A stretch of DNA of 64,000 nt from the NCBI GenBank assembly GCA_002084425.1, contig NBLN01000005.1, positions 1-64,000 of the forward strand, given 5' to 3'. Source of the DNA: Desulfobacteraceae bacterium 4572_130. Its GTDB lineage: Bacteria; Desulfobacterota; Desulfobacteria; Desulfobacterales; Desulfobacteraceae. The stretch's first letter is position 1, and every line of letters starts with the position of its first letter. The position numbers were made by a program, and so were the translations under genes. Positions 9,026 through 17,660 of the stretch are shown here, piece after piece. The notes beneath the pieces are model-generated. The model saw only the letters and a list, made by a program, of their open reading frames with translations. It did not search any database and was not told the DNA's origin.

Positions 9026-9442
9026 CTCATTACCATGCTCCAGCGTGGTAATGCATATACAAGACAAAGCCGTTTTCGTTAAAATTTCATATCCTTTATG
9101 GAATAAATTTTTTCTCATTACCATGCTCCAGCGTGGTAATGCATATACAAGACAAAGCCGTTTTCGTTAAAATTTCATATCCTTTATGGAATAAATTTTC
9201 TCATTACCATGCTCCAGCGTGGTAATGCATATACAAGACAAAGCCGTTTTCATTAAAATTTCATATCCTTTATGGAATAAATTTCCTCATTACCATGCTC
9301 CAGCGTGGTAATGCATATACAAGACAAAGCCCTTTTTATTAAAATTTCATATCCTTTATGGAATAAATTTCCTCATTACCATGCTCCAGCGTGGTAATGC
9401 ATATACAAGACAAAGCCGTTTTCGTTAAAATTTCATATCCTT
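9026..9442. repeat. Tandem array of five 86-88-bp hairpin units (family C)
   Basis: Hairpins start at 9028, 9116, 9202, 9288 and 9374. Each has the arms CATTACCATGCT and AGCGTGGTAATG around a CC centre, a 12-bp stem with one G-T pair. The roughly 60-bp stretch between hairpins is nearly identical in every unit (CATATACAAGACAAAGCC ... TCATATCCTTTATGGAATAA), differing only by a few substitutions and a 2-base length change. The last unit breaks off just before the WD40 fragment. Confidence 0.9.
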
Positions 9443-9461
9443 AGTATTTCTTACTTGTTTT

Positions 9462-9914
9462 ATGACTAAAGTTGCAATAGATGAAACCACTCCAATTTTA
9501 CAAATTGATACAAAAGGACATAAGGCAATAATCAATGATATTATGTTTACAAATGACGGCAAATATCTTGTATCTGCTTCTAATGATAAAACAGTGCGGA
9601 TCTGGGATGTAAAAACTGGCAAAACTGTTCGTATTTTTAGGGGACAAATCGGAAAAGGGTCTGAAGGGAAAATATATGCAGCAGCACTTTCTTTAGATAA
9701 CAAATTTCTTGCTCTTGGTGGATATCAATCCCAATGGGAAATTCGTCTAGTAAATTTTGAAACTGGGAAAATACTGGGATTACTTAAAGGACATTCTAAT
9801 GTGATATTAGGTCTCAATTTTTCAAAAGATAATGAAATGCTGATTTCAGGAAGTTCTGATAAAACTGCCCGCATATGGGATATAAAAACTAAAATAATGG
9901 GAGCGTTAACTTAA
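9462..9914 (+). pseudogene. WD40-repeat protein, truncated
   Basis: This 150-residue ORF holds two complete WD40 blades and one divergent blade. Blade 1 is GHKAIINDIMFTNDGKYLVS with DKTVRIWDVKTGK; another is GHSNVILGLNFSKDNEMLIS with DKTARIWDIKTK. WD40 proteins usually need six to eight blades to close a propeller. Similar sequences, as I remember them, form the start of much longer WD40 proteins, some with a caspase-like domain. No ribosome site is visible before the ATG, and the gene starts 20 bp after the hairpin array. It stops abruptly, and about 360 bp of non-coding sequence follows. I read it as the surviving N-terminal remnant of a longer gene; a small stand-alone protein is less likely. 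Confidence 0.6.
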
Positions 9915-10137
9915 CTGTGTCTATTTTTTAAAATTTTATTGTTATTAATACGAATTTTCAGACTTAAAACCATAAAAACAAATAAAAAGAAAATAGTTAT
10001 TGATCTTATTGTGCAGGATTTGCATAGACTTGAACAAGTTTGACCAGGAAAAAGCAAACTTATTTATGAATTTAGAAAAGAACTTTCAAAGCTGATTAAA
10101 TGAAAAAATTAAATTAAAACGGTTAAGTAAGATATGT
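9915..10137. other. Non-coding stretch with a possible further gene remnant
   Basis: There is no intact ORF. A short reading on the plus strand near 10001-10100 has a protein-like look (IVIDLIVQDLHRLEQ, stop, then SKLIYEFRKELSKLIK) but is broken by a TGA. It may be the decayed tail of the WD40 gene or of a neighbour. Confidence 0.35.
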
Positions 10138-10250
10138 GCATTGCCACGCTGGAGCATGGCAATGAGGAAAAGATGCTAAAGCATGGCAATGAGGAAAAGA
10201 TGTTAGAGCGTAGCAATAAAAAAAAATGCTGGGGCATGGCAATGAAAAAA
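10138..10250. repeat. Hairpin repeat cluster, family C, downstream of the WD40 remnant
   Basis: One full palindrome (CATTGCCACGCT / GGAGCATGGCAATG) is followed by three half-sites carrying RGCRTGGCAATGA or AGCGTAGCAATAA, spaced by about 28 bp of A-rich sequence. It has the same design as the 7155-7252 cluster. Confidence 0.75.
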
Positions 10251-10275
10251 AAAACTGCTTACTTTTATTGTGGGA

Positions 10276-10737
10276 TTAAGTATTAACAGTTAAATTTTTT
10301 ACCATTGCAATTTCATCGCAATCTGGAAATTTAACACACATAATGCAGTCTGCCCATATTTTTATTGGAAGTTCTGACCTGTCTATTATATTAAAATCAA
10401 ATCTTTGAAAAAAAGATGGTCTATATGTTAAGGTAAATAATTTTGGAACTTCAAATACCGTTGCTTCCTGAATAATTCTATCAACAAGAAGAGTTCCTAT
10501 CCCCTTTTTAGTATGTTCTTTTAATACAGCAAGGGATCTTATTTCAGCCAGACCTTCCCAGCAAAACTGCAAAGCACAGCATCCTATTATTTCTTTTTTT
10601 TCTTCAAATACCCAAAAATCCCTTGTATGATCATAAAGCACACTTAAAGGTCTTGCTAGAAGTTCTCCTGTTTCACTATATTTATTAAGAAGTTTATGAA
10701 TTGATTTAATATCTTGTATCATTGCTTTTCTTAACAT
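10276..10737 (-). CDS. GNAT acetyltransferase, short ArgA-like N-acetylglutamate synthase
   Basis: This 153-residue GNAT-fold protein has the acetyl-CoA motif RSLAVLKEHTKKGIGTLLVD near residues 68-87 (R/Q-x-x-G-x-G/A type: KKGIGT). The C-terminal LPIKIWADCIMCVKFPDCDE is, as I recall, typical of the short stand-alone N-acetylglutamate synthases of Deltaproteobacteria and Mycobacterium, which start arginine synthesis by acetylating glutamate. The start MLRKAMIQDIKSIHKLL fits the family. It lies 11 bp after the U32 gene on the same strand, so the two are probably co-transcribed. The GNAT assignment is secure; the substrate is inferred from the C-terminal motif. Confidence 0.75.
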   Translation of the reverse strand: MLRKAMIQDIKSIHKLLNKYSETGELLARPLSVLYDHTRDFWVFEEKKEIIGCCALQFCWEGLAEIRSLAVLKEHTKKGIGTLLVDRIIQEATVFEVPKLFTLTYRPSFFQRFDFNIIDRSELPIKIWADCIMCVKFPDCDEIAMVKNLTVNT

Positions 10738-10748
10738 TTTATATCCCT

Positions 10749-11978
10749 TTATGAAATTTTTCTAATAACCTGATTTTCAGCACATTTAATTTCCAGTTGC
10801 AATGTTGAACAAGTATTTGGCTGTGCATGTTTAATTGGATTTTTGTCTTTATCAAAAATATTAAGGACCCTGCTTTTTAAAACAGGACCAGAAAACGCAA
10901 GAACTTCAATAATATCTCCAACTGAAACTTTATTTTTAATATTAACAACAATTTTATTTTGTTTTTTAATTTTAATTATTCTTCCCAAAAAACTATGTAT
11001 CATACCTGTGCGTTTATCCAAATAATTTGAAACAATTTTATCTGGAGTATTAAAATAAAATCCAGTTGAATAATCTCTGTGAAAAATTTTTGCAAATTCA
11101 TTTTTCCATTCAGGTTTGACAAAATAATTATCTGGATCATTTATATAGGAAGAAATTGCCTGTTTATAAGTTTTTACAGCTCCTGCAAGATAATTAATAC
11201 CCTTCATTCTTCCTTCAATTTTAAAAGATGTAATTCCAGCATCAATAAGCTCAGGCATATGCTCAATCATGCAAAGATCCTTTGAATTAAATATATATGT
11301 TCCCTTTTTGTCCTCCATTATGGAATGATATTGACCGGATCTTCGCTCCTCCACTACTGAATATTTCCACCGGCATGGATGAGTGCATAAACCTTGATTA
11401 CTTCCCCGCATACTAAGAAAATTGCTTAAAAGACATCGGCCTGAATATGATATACACATTGCTCCATGAATAAAGGTTTCAATTTCCATTAAACAAGATA
11501 ATGCTATTTTTTTAATTTCTTTAAGAGATAATTCTCTTGCAAGATTTATTCTTTTTATGCCTAGTTCCTTCCAAAACATAACTGCATTATAGTTTGTTGT
11601 ATTTGATTGTGTAGAAAGGTGTATATCTATATTAGGAATAATTTTTTTAGCTAGAAAAATAAGTCCTGGATCTGCAATTATTACTGCATCAGGTTTAATT
11701 TTACTTATTTTATTAAAAAATTCTATAACAGGTTTTTGCTCATGATTTCTTGAATAGATATTACATGTAATATAAACTTTTACATTATTGGAATGTGCAA
11801 ATTTAACTGCATTAAAAAGTTCCTTATCAGAAAAATTTCCAGAAAAATTTCTAAGACTGAAATCTTGTCCCCCTAGATAAACAGCATCAGCTCCATAATA
11901 AACAGCAGTTTCAAGTTTTTCAAAATTTCCAGCTGGAGCAAGAAGTTCTGGAATATTTTTCTTTTGTTTTATTTTCAT
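10749..11978 (-). CDS. U32-family protein, TrhP/YegQ-like tRNA hydroxylation protein
   Basis: This 409-residue protein opens with ELLAPAGNFEKLETAVYYGADAVYLG (residues 11-36), the U32 signature. It carries the four-cysteine set expected for an Fe-S cluster: Cys174 and Cys182 in HGAMCISYSGRCLLSN, Cys198 and Cys202 in GLCTHPCRW. Historically called peptidase U32; family members of this length (TrhP/YegQ) act with prephenate in 5-hydroxyuridine formation at tRNA position 34, while RlhA acts on 23S rRNA. The length and C-terminal beta domain favour the TrhP side. It is followed closely by the GNAT gene. Confidence 0.85.
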   Translation of the reverse strand: MKIKQKKNIPELLAPAGNFEKLETAVYYGADAVYLGGQDFSLRNFSGNFSDKELFNAVKFAHSNNVKVYITCNIYSRNHEQKPVIEFFNKISKIKPDAVIIADPGLIFLAKKIIPNIDIHLSTQSNTTNYNAVMFWKELGIKRINLARELSLKEIKKIALSCLMEIETFIHGAMCISYSGRCLLSNFLSMRGSNQGLCTHPCRWKYSVVEERRSGQYHSIMEDKKGTYIFNSKDLCMIEHMPELIDAGITSFKIEGRMKGINYLAGAVKTYKQAISSYINDPDNYFVKPEWKNEFAKIFHRDYSTGFYFNTPDKIVSNYLDKRTGMIHSFLGRIIKIKKQNKIVVNIKNKVSVGDIIEVLAFSGPVLKSRVLNIFDKDKNPIKHAQPNTCSTLQLEIKCAENQVIRKIS

Positions 11979-12344
11979 TTTTTACCTTTAAATAACTGCT
12001 TTAAAGCAGAAAAACAAAAAAGTAGAAAAGCAAAAAAGCAGAAAATTAGATTTGGTTTTTTATAAAAATTTTAATGGCCTTGCAATTGCAAAGAATTTTT
12101 TATTTAAAAAATATTTGTTTATACAATATCCTGTAATTTTAACATTTAATCATGTAAATTATAATGATTTTAAAAATTCATATAAAAAAGAGCTTTGCAC
12201 AATGCTTGATTGTATTCAAATTTTATAGTGAAGATATATTGTAATACCTCTAGAGTGTGTTAAGTAGAGTGTATTAAGCTGTCTTAAATATAAGTAATTA
12301 TAAATTTTTTTATATAAAAAATATAGGAGTATTTAAATAAAATT
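11979..12344. other. 366-bp intergenic region with repeat debris
   Basis: It contains a degenerate CTGCTTTAAAGCAG palindrome with AGATTTGGTTTTTT about 35 bp later, which looks like a decayed family B copy (about 11993-12062). It also holds a family D repeat at 12193-12249. The remainder is very AT-rich and must carry the promoters for the divergent genes; none could be assigned with confidence. Confidence 0.5.
12193..12249 (+). repeat. Dispersed repeat, family D (copy 1)
   Basis: CTTTGCACAATGCTTGATTG ... TTCAAATTTTATAGTGAAGA ... TATTGTAATACCT. Nearly the same 57-75 bp recur at 57595-57670 and, inverted, at 18017-18089. Confidence 0.75.
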
Positions 12345-12680
12345 ATGTTTAAAAAAATAATTTTTATACTGATTACTTATGGATTTTTCTTTAATTTATT
12401 TTCTGTTTTTGCACAGGAAAATAATACATATAATACATATAGGCTTTATCCATGTCCTGACTGGGTTCATCCTGAAATGCGTAAAAAATACCCGGGATAT
12501 AAAAAACATAAACAACAACAAAAACAAAGCTCTATCTGGAAGTATCAAACTAACAGACCTCTAGGAAATATCAGAGGCGGGGGCACAGTAGGTTATTATG
12601 AATATTTACCATTTTACCGTACTGATCTACTTTATCCTCCTAAAAAGATTATTTTTAAAAATAGATATCAACCAAAGTAA
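12345..12680 (+). CDS. Small secreted protein of unknown function
   Basis: This 111-residue ORF has a clear Sec signal peptide: MFKK, then a hydrophobic core IIFILITYGFFFNLFSVF, and an AQE cleavage site near residue 24. The mature part is short, rich in Tyr, Pro and Lys (LYPCPDWVHPEMRKKYPGYK, then RGGGTVGYYEYLPFYRTD), has a single Cys and no recognised domain. It is probably periplasmic. A weak ribosome site (TAGGAG) lies about 15 bp upstream. I do not recognise the family. Its own intergenic region upstream and the gap to the next gene suggest a single-gene unit. Confidence 0.6.
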   Translation: MFKKIIFILITYGFFFNLFSVFAQENNTYNTYRLYPCPDWVHPEMRKKYPGYKKHKQQQKQSSIWKYQTNRPLGNIRGGGTVGYYEYLPFYRTDLLYPPKKIIFKNRYQPK

Positions 12681-12696
12681 ATACTTCAAAATTGAT

Positions 12697-13277
12697 ATGA
12701 GTCAAAAAAATTCTATTAAACATTACAATGGCATGGATATTTTAAATTGGAAACTTTTTTAAAACTTAAAAAATTAATAAAAAATCCTTTATATCAAGCA
12801 CAAAAACAAAAAAGTATGATAAACCTAAACTTAAATATAATAGATGCCCCTATAATTAAACTAATCAAAAATTTTAATAACCTGCCCTATTGTTTTACTT
12901 TGCAAAGCTGCTATGGACATTTTCTATATAAGGGTCAAAAGGATTCTCATAATCTTGCTCCTTTGCCAATTACAAATACCATAAATAAAACAGTATATAA
13001 AATTGCCTATATTGTTTTTTGTATTGAGAAAAGTGTTTTGGGAACTTGGCTTTTTAAGGCTTTAAAAAAAATCACAGCAATTGATCATAAAAATATTCAG
13101 TTTTGTTGTGCTCAATGGTTTTGGGAAAAACAGATAAACTCCTATGTATTACAGGTAGAACCAGACAGGTTTAAGCATAAAGACAAAGTAATACTTGATT
13201 ATAAAGAAGCTTTGTATATAGAAAAAATACGAAATAAATTTTTTATTCAACTTAATAACTTACTTGAAAATATTTAA
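12697..13277 (+). CDS. Conserved unknown protein, apparently frameshifted near its start
   Basis: The main open frame (12747-13277, 176 codons) begins only at a TTG and has no ribosome site. In another frame an ATG at 12697 opens MSQKNSIKHYNGMDILNWKLF and stops at the T6 run at 12755-12760. One extra T there would join the two frames into one protein of about 193 residues. The body has the segment LPYCFTLQSCYGHF (reminiscent of, but not clearly, TYW3-type Cys motifs). It then has YKIAYIVFCIE, IQFCCAQWFWEKQINSYVLQVEPDRF and a LDYKEALYIEKIRN end. No function can be assigned. The end overlaps the upstream region of the M48 gene. Confidence 0.5.
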
Positions 13278-13314
13278 AATCAATATAAATAAAATATGGA
13301 TAAATAAAATAAAT

Positions 13315-14763
13315 ATGAAATATTTAAAAATAAAAGAATATAAAAATCTGGTATTTTTTTCATCCTTTTTTTTATTTTGTTTTTGCTTTTGTTCCCCTAA
13401 GGCAATGGCAATTTCTATTACTCAGGAAAAAAAACTAGCAAAAAAATTTATGAAAGCAATTAAGGAACAAAAAACTATTATTAAAGATCCTATTTCAACA
13501 AATTTTATAAAAAATATTGGAGCAAAAATTGTTGCTCACATAGAACCCCAGCCCTTTGATTTTTCCTTTAATATTGTGGATGATAATAATTTTAATGCCT
13601 TTGCAGGACCAGGTGCAAATATATTTATAAACACAGGTGTTATTACATCTGTTGATAATGTAAATGAACTTGCGGGTATTATCAGCCATGAAATAGGTCA
13701 TAGTACATGCCGCCATGTCTCCCAAATGATTGATAGATCAAAAAAAGTACAAATTGGCACTATTGCAGGTGTGCTAGCTGGAGTTCTTCTTGGCAGCAAA
13801 GGTAATAAAGGTTCAGAAAATATTGCCCAAGGCATGATAATAAGCTCAATGGCAGCAGGACAAACAACCATGCTTTCATTTAGCCGTGAAAATGAAGAAG
13901 AAGCAGATCAAAAAGGACTTTCCTATGTTACAGCAGCATCATTCTCCCCAAAGGGGCTTTTAACTGCTCTTAAAAAAATGAGAAGTATAGATTGGTATGG
14001 AACAGATAATGTTCCAGGATATTTAAAAACCCATCCTCATTTAAAGGATAGAATAATATATATAGAAACCTGGTTAGCAGATAATTATATGAAATCTAAT
14101 TCTAGTAATAATATTAATCCAATGAAAATTAATTTAGCAAAAATTGATTCCATAAAATTTAATATGGTAAAATACAGACTTCAAGGACTTTATAAAAAAA
14201 AGGATACAGCCCAGAAAAAATTTGCCGAACTCCTTAAAAAAAATCCTGACAACCCTGGTGCTCATTATGGCATGGCACTTGTATTAGAAAGAAAATCAAT
14301 GTTTAAACAAGCTCTTTTTCATCTTGAACAAGCTATATTACTAAAACCTTTTAACCCTTTTATTCTTTTTGAAATCAGTAAAATTCATATTCACTTAGGA
14401 AATACAAAAAAAGCTTTAAATATTCTGGAAAAACTTGATAATATTCCTGAAATCTCATTGCAGATATCTTATTATAAAGCTCTTGCAAAACTTGAACTTG
14501 GAATGTTTGATAAGGCAAAAAAAGACTTTTTAAAAATAATTAAAAAATCTTCATCTTCTTTTCCTAAAGCATATTATTATATAGCAAAAATTCTAAAAAA
14601 TAATGGTAAAAATGGACTTTCTCACTATTATCTGGGACTTTATTATTATGAAATAAAAAATATTAAAAATGGATGTTTTCATTTTAAAAAAAGTCTTAAA
14701 CTTCTCAATGATTTGGAAAAAATAAAAAAAGTTAATAAGCTTCTTAAAAAATGTAAAAAATAA
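13315..14763 (+). CDS. M48-family metalloprotease with TPR repeats (BepA/YfgC-like)
   Basis: This is a periplasmic zinc protease of the kind that checks outer-membrane protein assembly. The start is placed at the ATG at 13315 because a lipophilic signal peptide follows at once (LVFFSSFFLFCFCFCSP, cleavage near AMA); a TTG 51 bp earlier would add an unlikely Lys/Asn leader. Counting from 13315, the zinc motif HEIGH is at residues 125-129 and the third ligand is in SRENEEEAD near residue 196. From about residue 290, several TPR-like helical pairs occur (AHYGMALVLERKSMFKQALF, ILFEISKIHIHLGNTKKALN and others). At 482 residues it is typical. The TPR part may bind the beta-barrel assembly machinery, by analogy with BepA. 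Confidence 0.88.
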   Translation: MKYLKIKEYKNLVFFSSFFLFCFCFCSPKAMAISITQEKKLAKKFMKAIKEQKTIIKDPISTNFIKNIGAKIVAHIEPQPFDFSFNIVDDNNFNAFAGPGANIFINTGVITSVDNVNELAGIISHEIGHSTCRHVSQMIDRSKKVQIGTIAGVLAGVLLGSKGNKGSENIAQGMIISSMAAGQTTMLSFSRENEEEADQKGLSYVTAASFSPKGLLTALKKMRSIDWYGTDNVPGYLKTHPHLKDRIIYIETWLADNYMKSNSSNNINPMKINLAKIDSIKFNMVKYRLQGLYKKKDTAQKKFAELLKKNPDNPGAHYGMALVLERKSMFKQALFHLEQAILLKPFNPFILFEISKIHIHLGNTKKALNILEKLDNIPEISLQISYYKALAKLELGMFDKAKKDFLKIIKKSSSSFPKAYYYIAKILKNNGKNGLSHYYLGLYYYEIKNIKNGCFHFKKSLKLLNDLEKIKKVNKLLKKCKK

Positions 14764-14788
14764 TAAAGTAAAATAGTACTAGTACCTT

Positions 14789-16156
14789 TTATGGTATTTG
14801 GGAAAAATAAACTTCAACTAGTTTTTCAGCAAGTCCTGTATATTCTTCTACCTTAAGAGCTTTCATTTTTTCTTTAAATTCAAAGGGAATTTCATTAAGT
14901 TCATTAACAAACATTTCAAGTTCTTTTTTTTCTATTTTTTTCCCCCTTGTAAGTTTTTTCAACCTTTCATATGGATTTTTCTCACCAAAAACTCTCATTG
15001 CAGTTTGAAAAGGCTCTGCTAAAAGTTCAGGATTATCCTGAATATCTTTTAAAATAACTTTTTGATTTAAAGTAATTTTTTTAAGTCCTTTAATAGAATT
15101 TTTTATTCCAATAAGATAATAACCAAATATTGTTCCAATACTTTTTAAAACAGTACTATCACTTAAATCCCTTTGAAATCTTGATTTTGCCAGCTTAACA
15201 GAAAAATGTTCCATCATAGATATTGCAATACCCATATTACCTTCACTATTTTCAAAATCTATGGGATTAATCTTATGAGGCATTATAGATGAACCTGTTT
15301 CACTTTCTTTTAAATGCTGCTTAAAATAATCAAGAGAAATATATCCCCACATATCTCTATTAAAATCAATTATAGTTGCTGCTGATCTTATCATTGAATG
15401 AAGAATATAAGAAAGAGACAGATTTGGATTTATCTGTGTTGTAAAAAAAATAGGCTCAAGACCAAGATTTATGGAAAGAAATTTTTTGCTTGCTTTAATC
15501 CATTCAATATCTGGAAAAACAAAAAAATGAGCATTATAATTACCTGTAGTACCATTTATTTTTGCTTGAATTGATGCTTGTTTAATAATTTTAATTTCAT
15601 GACAAATGCGCCAGGCAAAATTAACAAATTCCTTACCAACTGTTGTAGGAGTTGCAGGCTGTCCATGAGTCCTGGACATCATAGGAACTGATTTATACTT
15701 AAAAGCCTTTGCCTCAATTTCATTAACAAATTCTTTTAAAACATTTTCAATAATTTGTTTCCCTTTTTTTAACATAAGGGCATGGGAAATATTATTAATA
15801 TCATCAGAAGTACAGGCAAAATGAACCCATTCTATTAAATTTTCACAATGAATTTTTCTAAGTTTATCTTTAATAAAATATTCAACAGCTTTAACATCAT
15901 GATTAATTTTTTTCTCAATTTTTTTTATTTCTTTAGCATGAAATTCATTAAAATCATGTTTTATTTTATCAAGATTTTTCAAAATAGACTTATCAACTTT
16001 AACAAGTTTTAAATCTTTTAAAATAAATTTCAACCATTCAATTTCCACATAAACTCTATGTTTTATTAATCCATATTCTGAAAATATTTCCCTTAAATCC
16101 TTAGTAATTTTACTATATCTTCCATCAATAACTGAAATAGCTTTAATTGTATCCAT
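14789..16156 (-). CDS. purB: Adenylosuccinate lyase
   Basis: PurB cleaves SAICAR and adenylosuccinate, releasing fumarate, at two steps of purine synthesis. The fumarase/aspartase signature GSSIMPHKINPIDFENSEG lies near residues 287-305, with the catalytic Ser in the flexible loop. RTHGQPATPTTVGKE near 161-175 holds the second catalytic His region. At 455 residues it matches the E. coli-type PurB. It starts MDTIKAISVIDGRYSKI, the usual N-terminus. It is a single minus-strand gene, convergent with the M48 gene. Confidence 0.96.
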   Translation of the reverse strand: MDTIKAISVIDGRYSKITKDLREIFSEYGLIKHRVYVEIEWLKFILKDLKLVKVDKSILKNLDKIKHDFNEFHAKEIKKIEKKINHDVKAVEYFIKDKLRKIHCENLIEWVHFACTSDDINNISHALMLKKGKQIIENVLKEFVNEIEAKAFKYKSVPMMSRTHGQPATPTTVGKEFVNFAWRICHEIKIIKQASIQAKINGTTGNYNAHFFVFPDIEWIKASKKFLSINLGLEPIFFTTQINPNLSLSYILHSMIRSAATIIDFNRDMWGYISLDYFKQHLKESETGSSIMPHKINPIDFENSEGNMGIAISMMEHFSVKLAKSRFQRDLSDSTVLKSIGTIFGYYLIGIKNSIKGLKKITLNQKVILKDIQDNPELLAEPFQTAMRVFGEKNPYERLKKLTRGKKIEKKELEMFVNELNEIPFEFKEKMKALKVEEYTGLAEKLVEVYFSQIP

Positions 16157-16508
16157 AGGTTCCTCAATTATTTATAGTACTTGTAAAAATTCTTTATTTA
16201 TCTAACGCACCAGCATTTTTTCAAAATTTTAAAATACTATACTGCGCCTTAAAAACTGAATACTTAATTAAAATGAAAACTTACATAGAGATTCTTTTTT
16301 GTAAAGAAAGTTTTTATGAGATAAAATTACAGATTAGCTTGTAAGCTAAAAGTTATTTTTAATAATATTTAAGAATTAAAAATAGCAAACAGAAAAAAAT
16401 ATCTTTAGATAAACAAAAAATATAGAATTAATAACATAAAAAAATGCCACTTTAAAATTGGCAAAAAAGCATTAGAAAATTATTTTATATAAATACCCTA
16501 AAACAAAC
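16157..16508. other. Intergenic region between purB and the decayed island
   Basis: About 350 bp of very AT-rich DNA with no ORF. Small dyads occur (AGCTTGTAAGCT near 16334; GCCA ... TGGC near 16446), but none followed by a convincing T run. It must contain the purB promoter on the minus strand; I could not place it. Confidence 0.4.
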
Positions 16509-16511
16509 TAG

Positions 16512-16745
16512 CCCCTTGTGTCATTCTATCAAATAACTGAATTTCTTAAAAATGATGAATTAATAAGATTAATGGAAACTTTAAAAAACTGGCCTAATAA
16601 GATGTCATCTTGTTTTATTCAATTTGCTTTATATACAGGATTAAAACGAGGTGAAATGTTTAAATTAACATGGGAAGATGTTGATCTTGTTCGCAAAACT
16701 GTTAAGTTAAAATCTCCAAAAGACAAAAACTGTTCATGTTTGTAA
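16512..16745 (+). pseudogene. Tyrosine recombinase (phage integrase) fragment
   Basis: About 75 codons match the first part of the integrase catalytic domain: FLKNDELIRLMETLKNWP, then FIQFALYTGLKRGEMFKLTW with the catalytic Arg in LKRGE, then VDLVRKTVKLKSPK. The N-terminal arm-binding and core-binding domains and the C-terminal HxxR/Tyr box are missing. A stop (TAG) lies immediately upstream at 16509. The sequence leaves homology right after SPK. It is a remnant of a mobile element placed about 1.2 kb from tRNA-Arg, a common integrase target. Confidence 0.75.
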
Positions 16746-16830
16746 GAATGTACCATATGTAGCCCAAAGGAAAGGACGGAAAAAATTTTGTTCGGACATA
16801 TGCAGAGTTTTATATAACAAACAGGAGTAG
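16729..16830 (+). pseudogene. Zinc-ribbon-like protein fragment
   Basis: In the frame one base off the integrase fragment, the sequence reads VCKNVPYVAQRKGRKKFCSD then ICRVLYNKQE and a stop. The C-x(n)-RKGRKKFCSDICR pattern resembles small zinc-ribbon domains that end in a (R/K)KFCSxxCR motif. Only the C-terminal part of such a domain is present. It is likely a relic of another gene of the same island. Confidence 0.35.
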
Positions 16831-17003
16831 GTTATATTTTTTTTTGTTTGATTATAAACAATGTATAATTTTATGTTTTTGCACAATATTTATTAATAAT
16901 AAGTAATACCAAGCATTTTTTCATATGCTTGCTGTAATATGAATGATATTATTTTTTTATGTGCAAAACAATTGTTATACAACAAAGAAAATGAGAATGA
17001 TAA

Positions 17004-17342
17004 ATGATTGAAAAGATTTTTCAAATTTCAACTGATGTTAGATATGTTGCCATTTACCGAGATGGCAAATTAGAAACTAAAACCAAAGACAATACAGAGA
17101 GTGCAAGTAGTTCTAAATCAGATAAGTATGAAGAGCTAATAGCAAACCCGGTAATGCTAAAAGTAGCATATCAGCGGGGTAACATTGATTGTGGCGGTTT
17201 AGATTATCTCTTGGTCAGATACGGTAACTTTTTCCAATTTATACTTCCTGTATCTTGGGGACATGTCTCAGTTTGTATTGATAAAGATGCTGATCCTATA
17301 GCTATTGGAAATAAAGTCAAAGAACTCTATTTAAATGAGTAA
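17004..17342 (+). CDS. Unknown 112-residue protein in the island
   Basis: The intact ORF starts at an ATG with an AT-rich leader and a weak purine stretch (GAGAATGATAA). It has no signal peptide or membrane segment. The sequence has an N-terminal beta hairpin-like part (VRYVAIYRDGKLETKTK), a Ser/Lys linker, and a C-terminal block YLLVRYGNFFQFILPVSWGH followed by VSVCIDKDADP. This pattern looks like a compact alpha/beta domain conserved as a family, which I recall only as hypothetical. It sits between mobile-element relics, so it may be cargo of the island or an addiction or defence accessory. That is speculation from position only. Confidence 0.55.
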   Translation: MIEKIFQISTDVRYVAIYRDGKLETKTKDNTESASSSKSDKYEELIANPVMLKVAYQRGNIDCGGLDYLLVRYGNFFQFILPVSWGHVSVCIDKDADPIAIGNKVKELYLNE

Positions 17343-17468
17343 AATATTGTATAACACATATAAGCCCCGGTCTTACCAATAGGAAATAAAGAACAGATTA
17401 AGCATTTTATAAGTCTTTTAAAACAAGCAAATCAAAAATAAAGAATTTAAAACAAGTAAAAAAATTAA

Positions 17469-17624
17469 GAAATTACTAAAGACTATGATGAGAATGCAGA
17501 TATTACTAAAAATTTTTATGGTATGATACAAAATAAATTTCATTTTGCTATTACTGGAAATACTGCTGCTGAAATTGTGTATAAAAAAGCTGAAAAAAAA
17601 CTTTTAAAATCTGATAAAGATTAA
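17469..17624 (+). pseudogene. RhuM-family protein fragment
   Basis: The open frame bounded by a stop at 17466 and a TAA at 17622 reads DYDENADITKNFYGMIQNKF, then HFAITGNTAAEIVYKKAEKK. This matches the conserved centre of RhuM proteins; the intact rhuM at 23727 has VDYNPKDEKTISFFKIVQNK followed by LLWAISTQTAAELVYRR at the same place. Both ends are lost. It is a second, dead member of the family within 6 kb of the living one. Confidence 0.6.
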
Positions 17625-17660
17625 AATATGGCAGAATTACACAAAACAAATAAGTACAAA

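Noticed and set aside
9026-9442. Possible CRISPR array
   Set aside because: The units are regular, but the sequence between hairpins is constant rather than variable, the repeat unit is 86-88 bp, and no cas gene is nearby. It is a plain tandem repeat.
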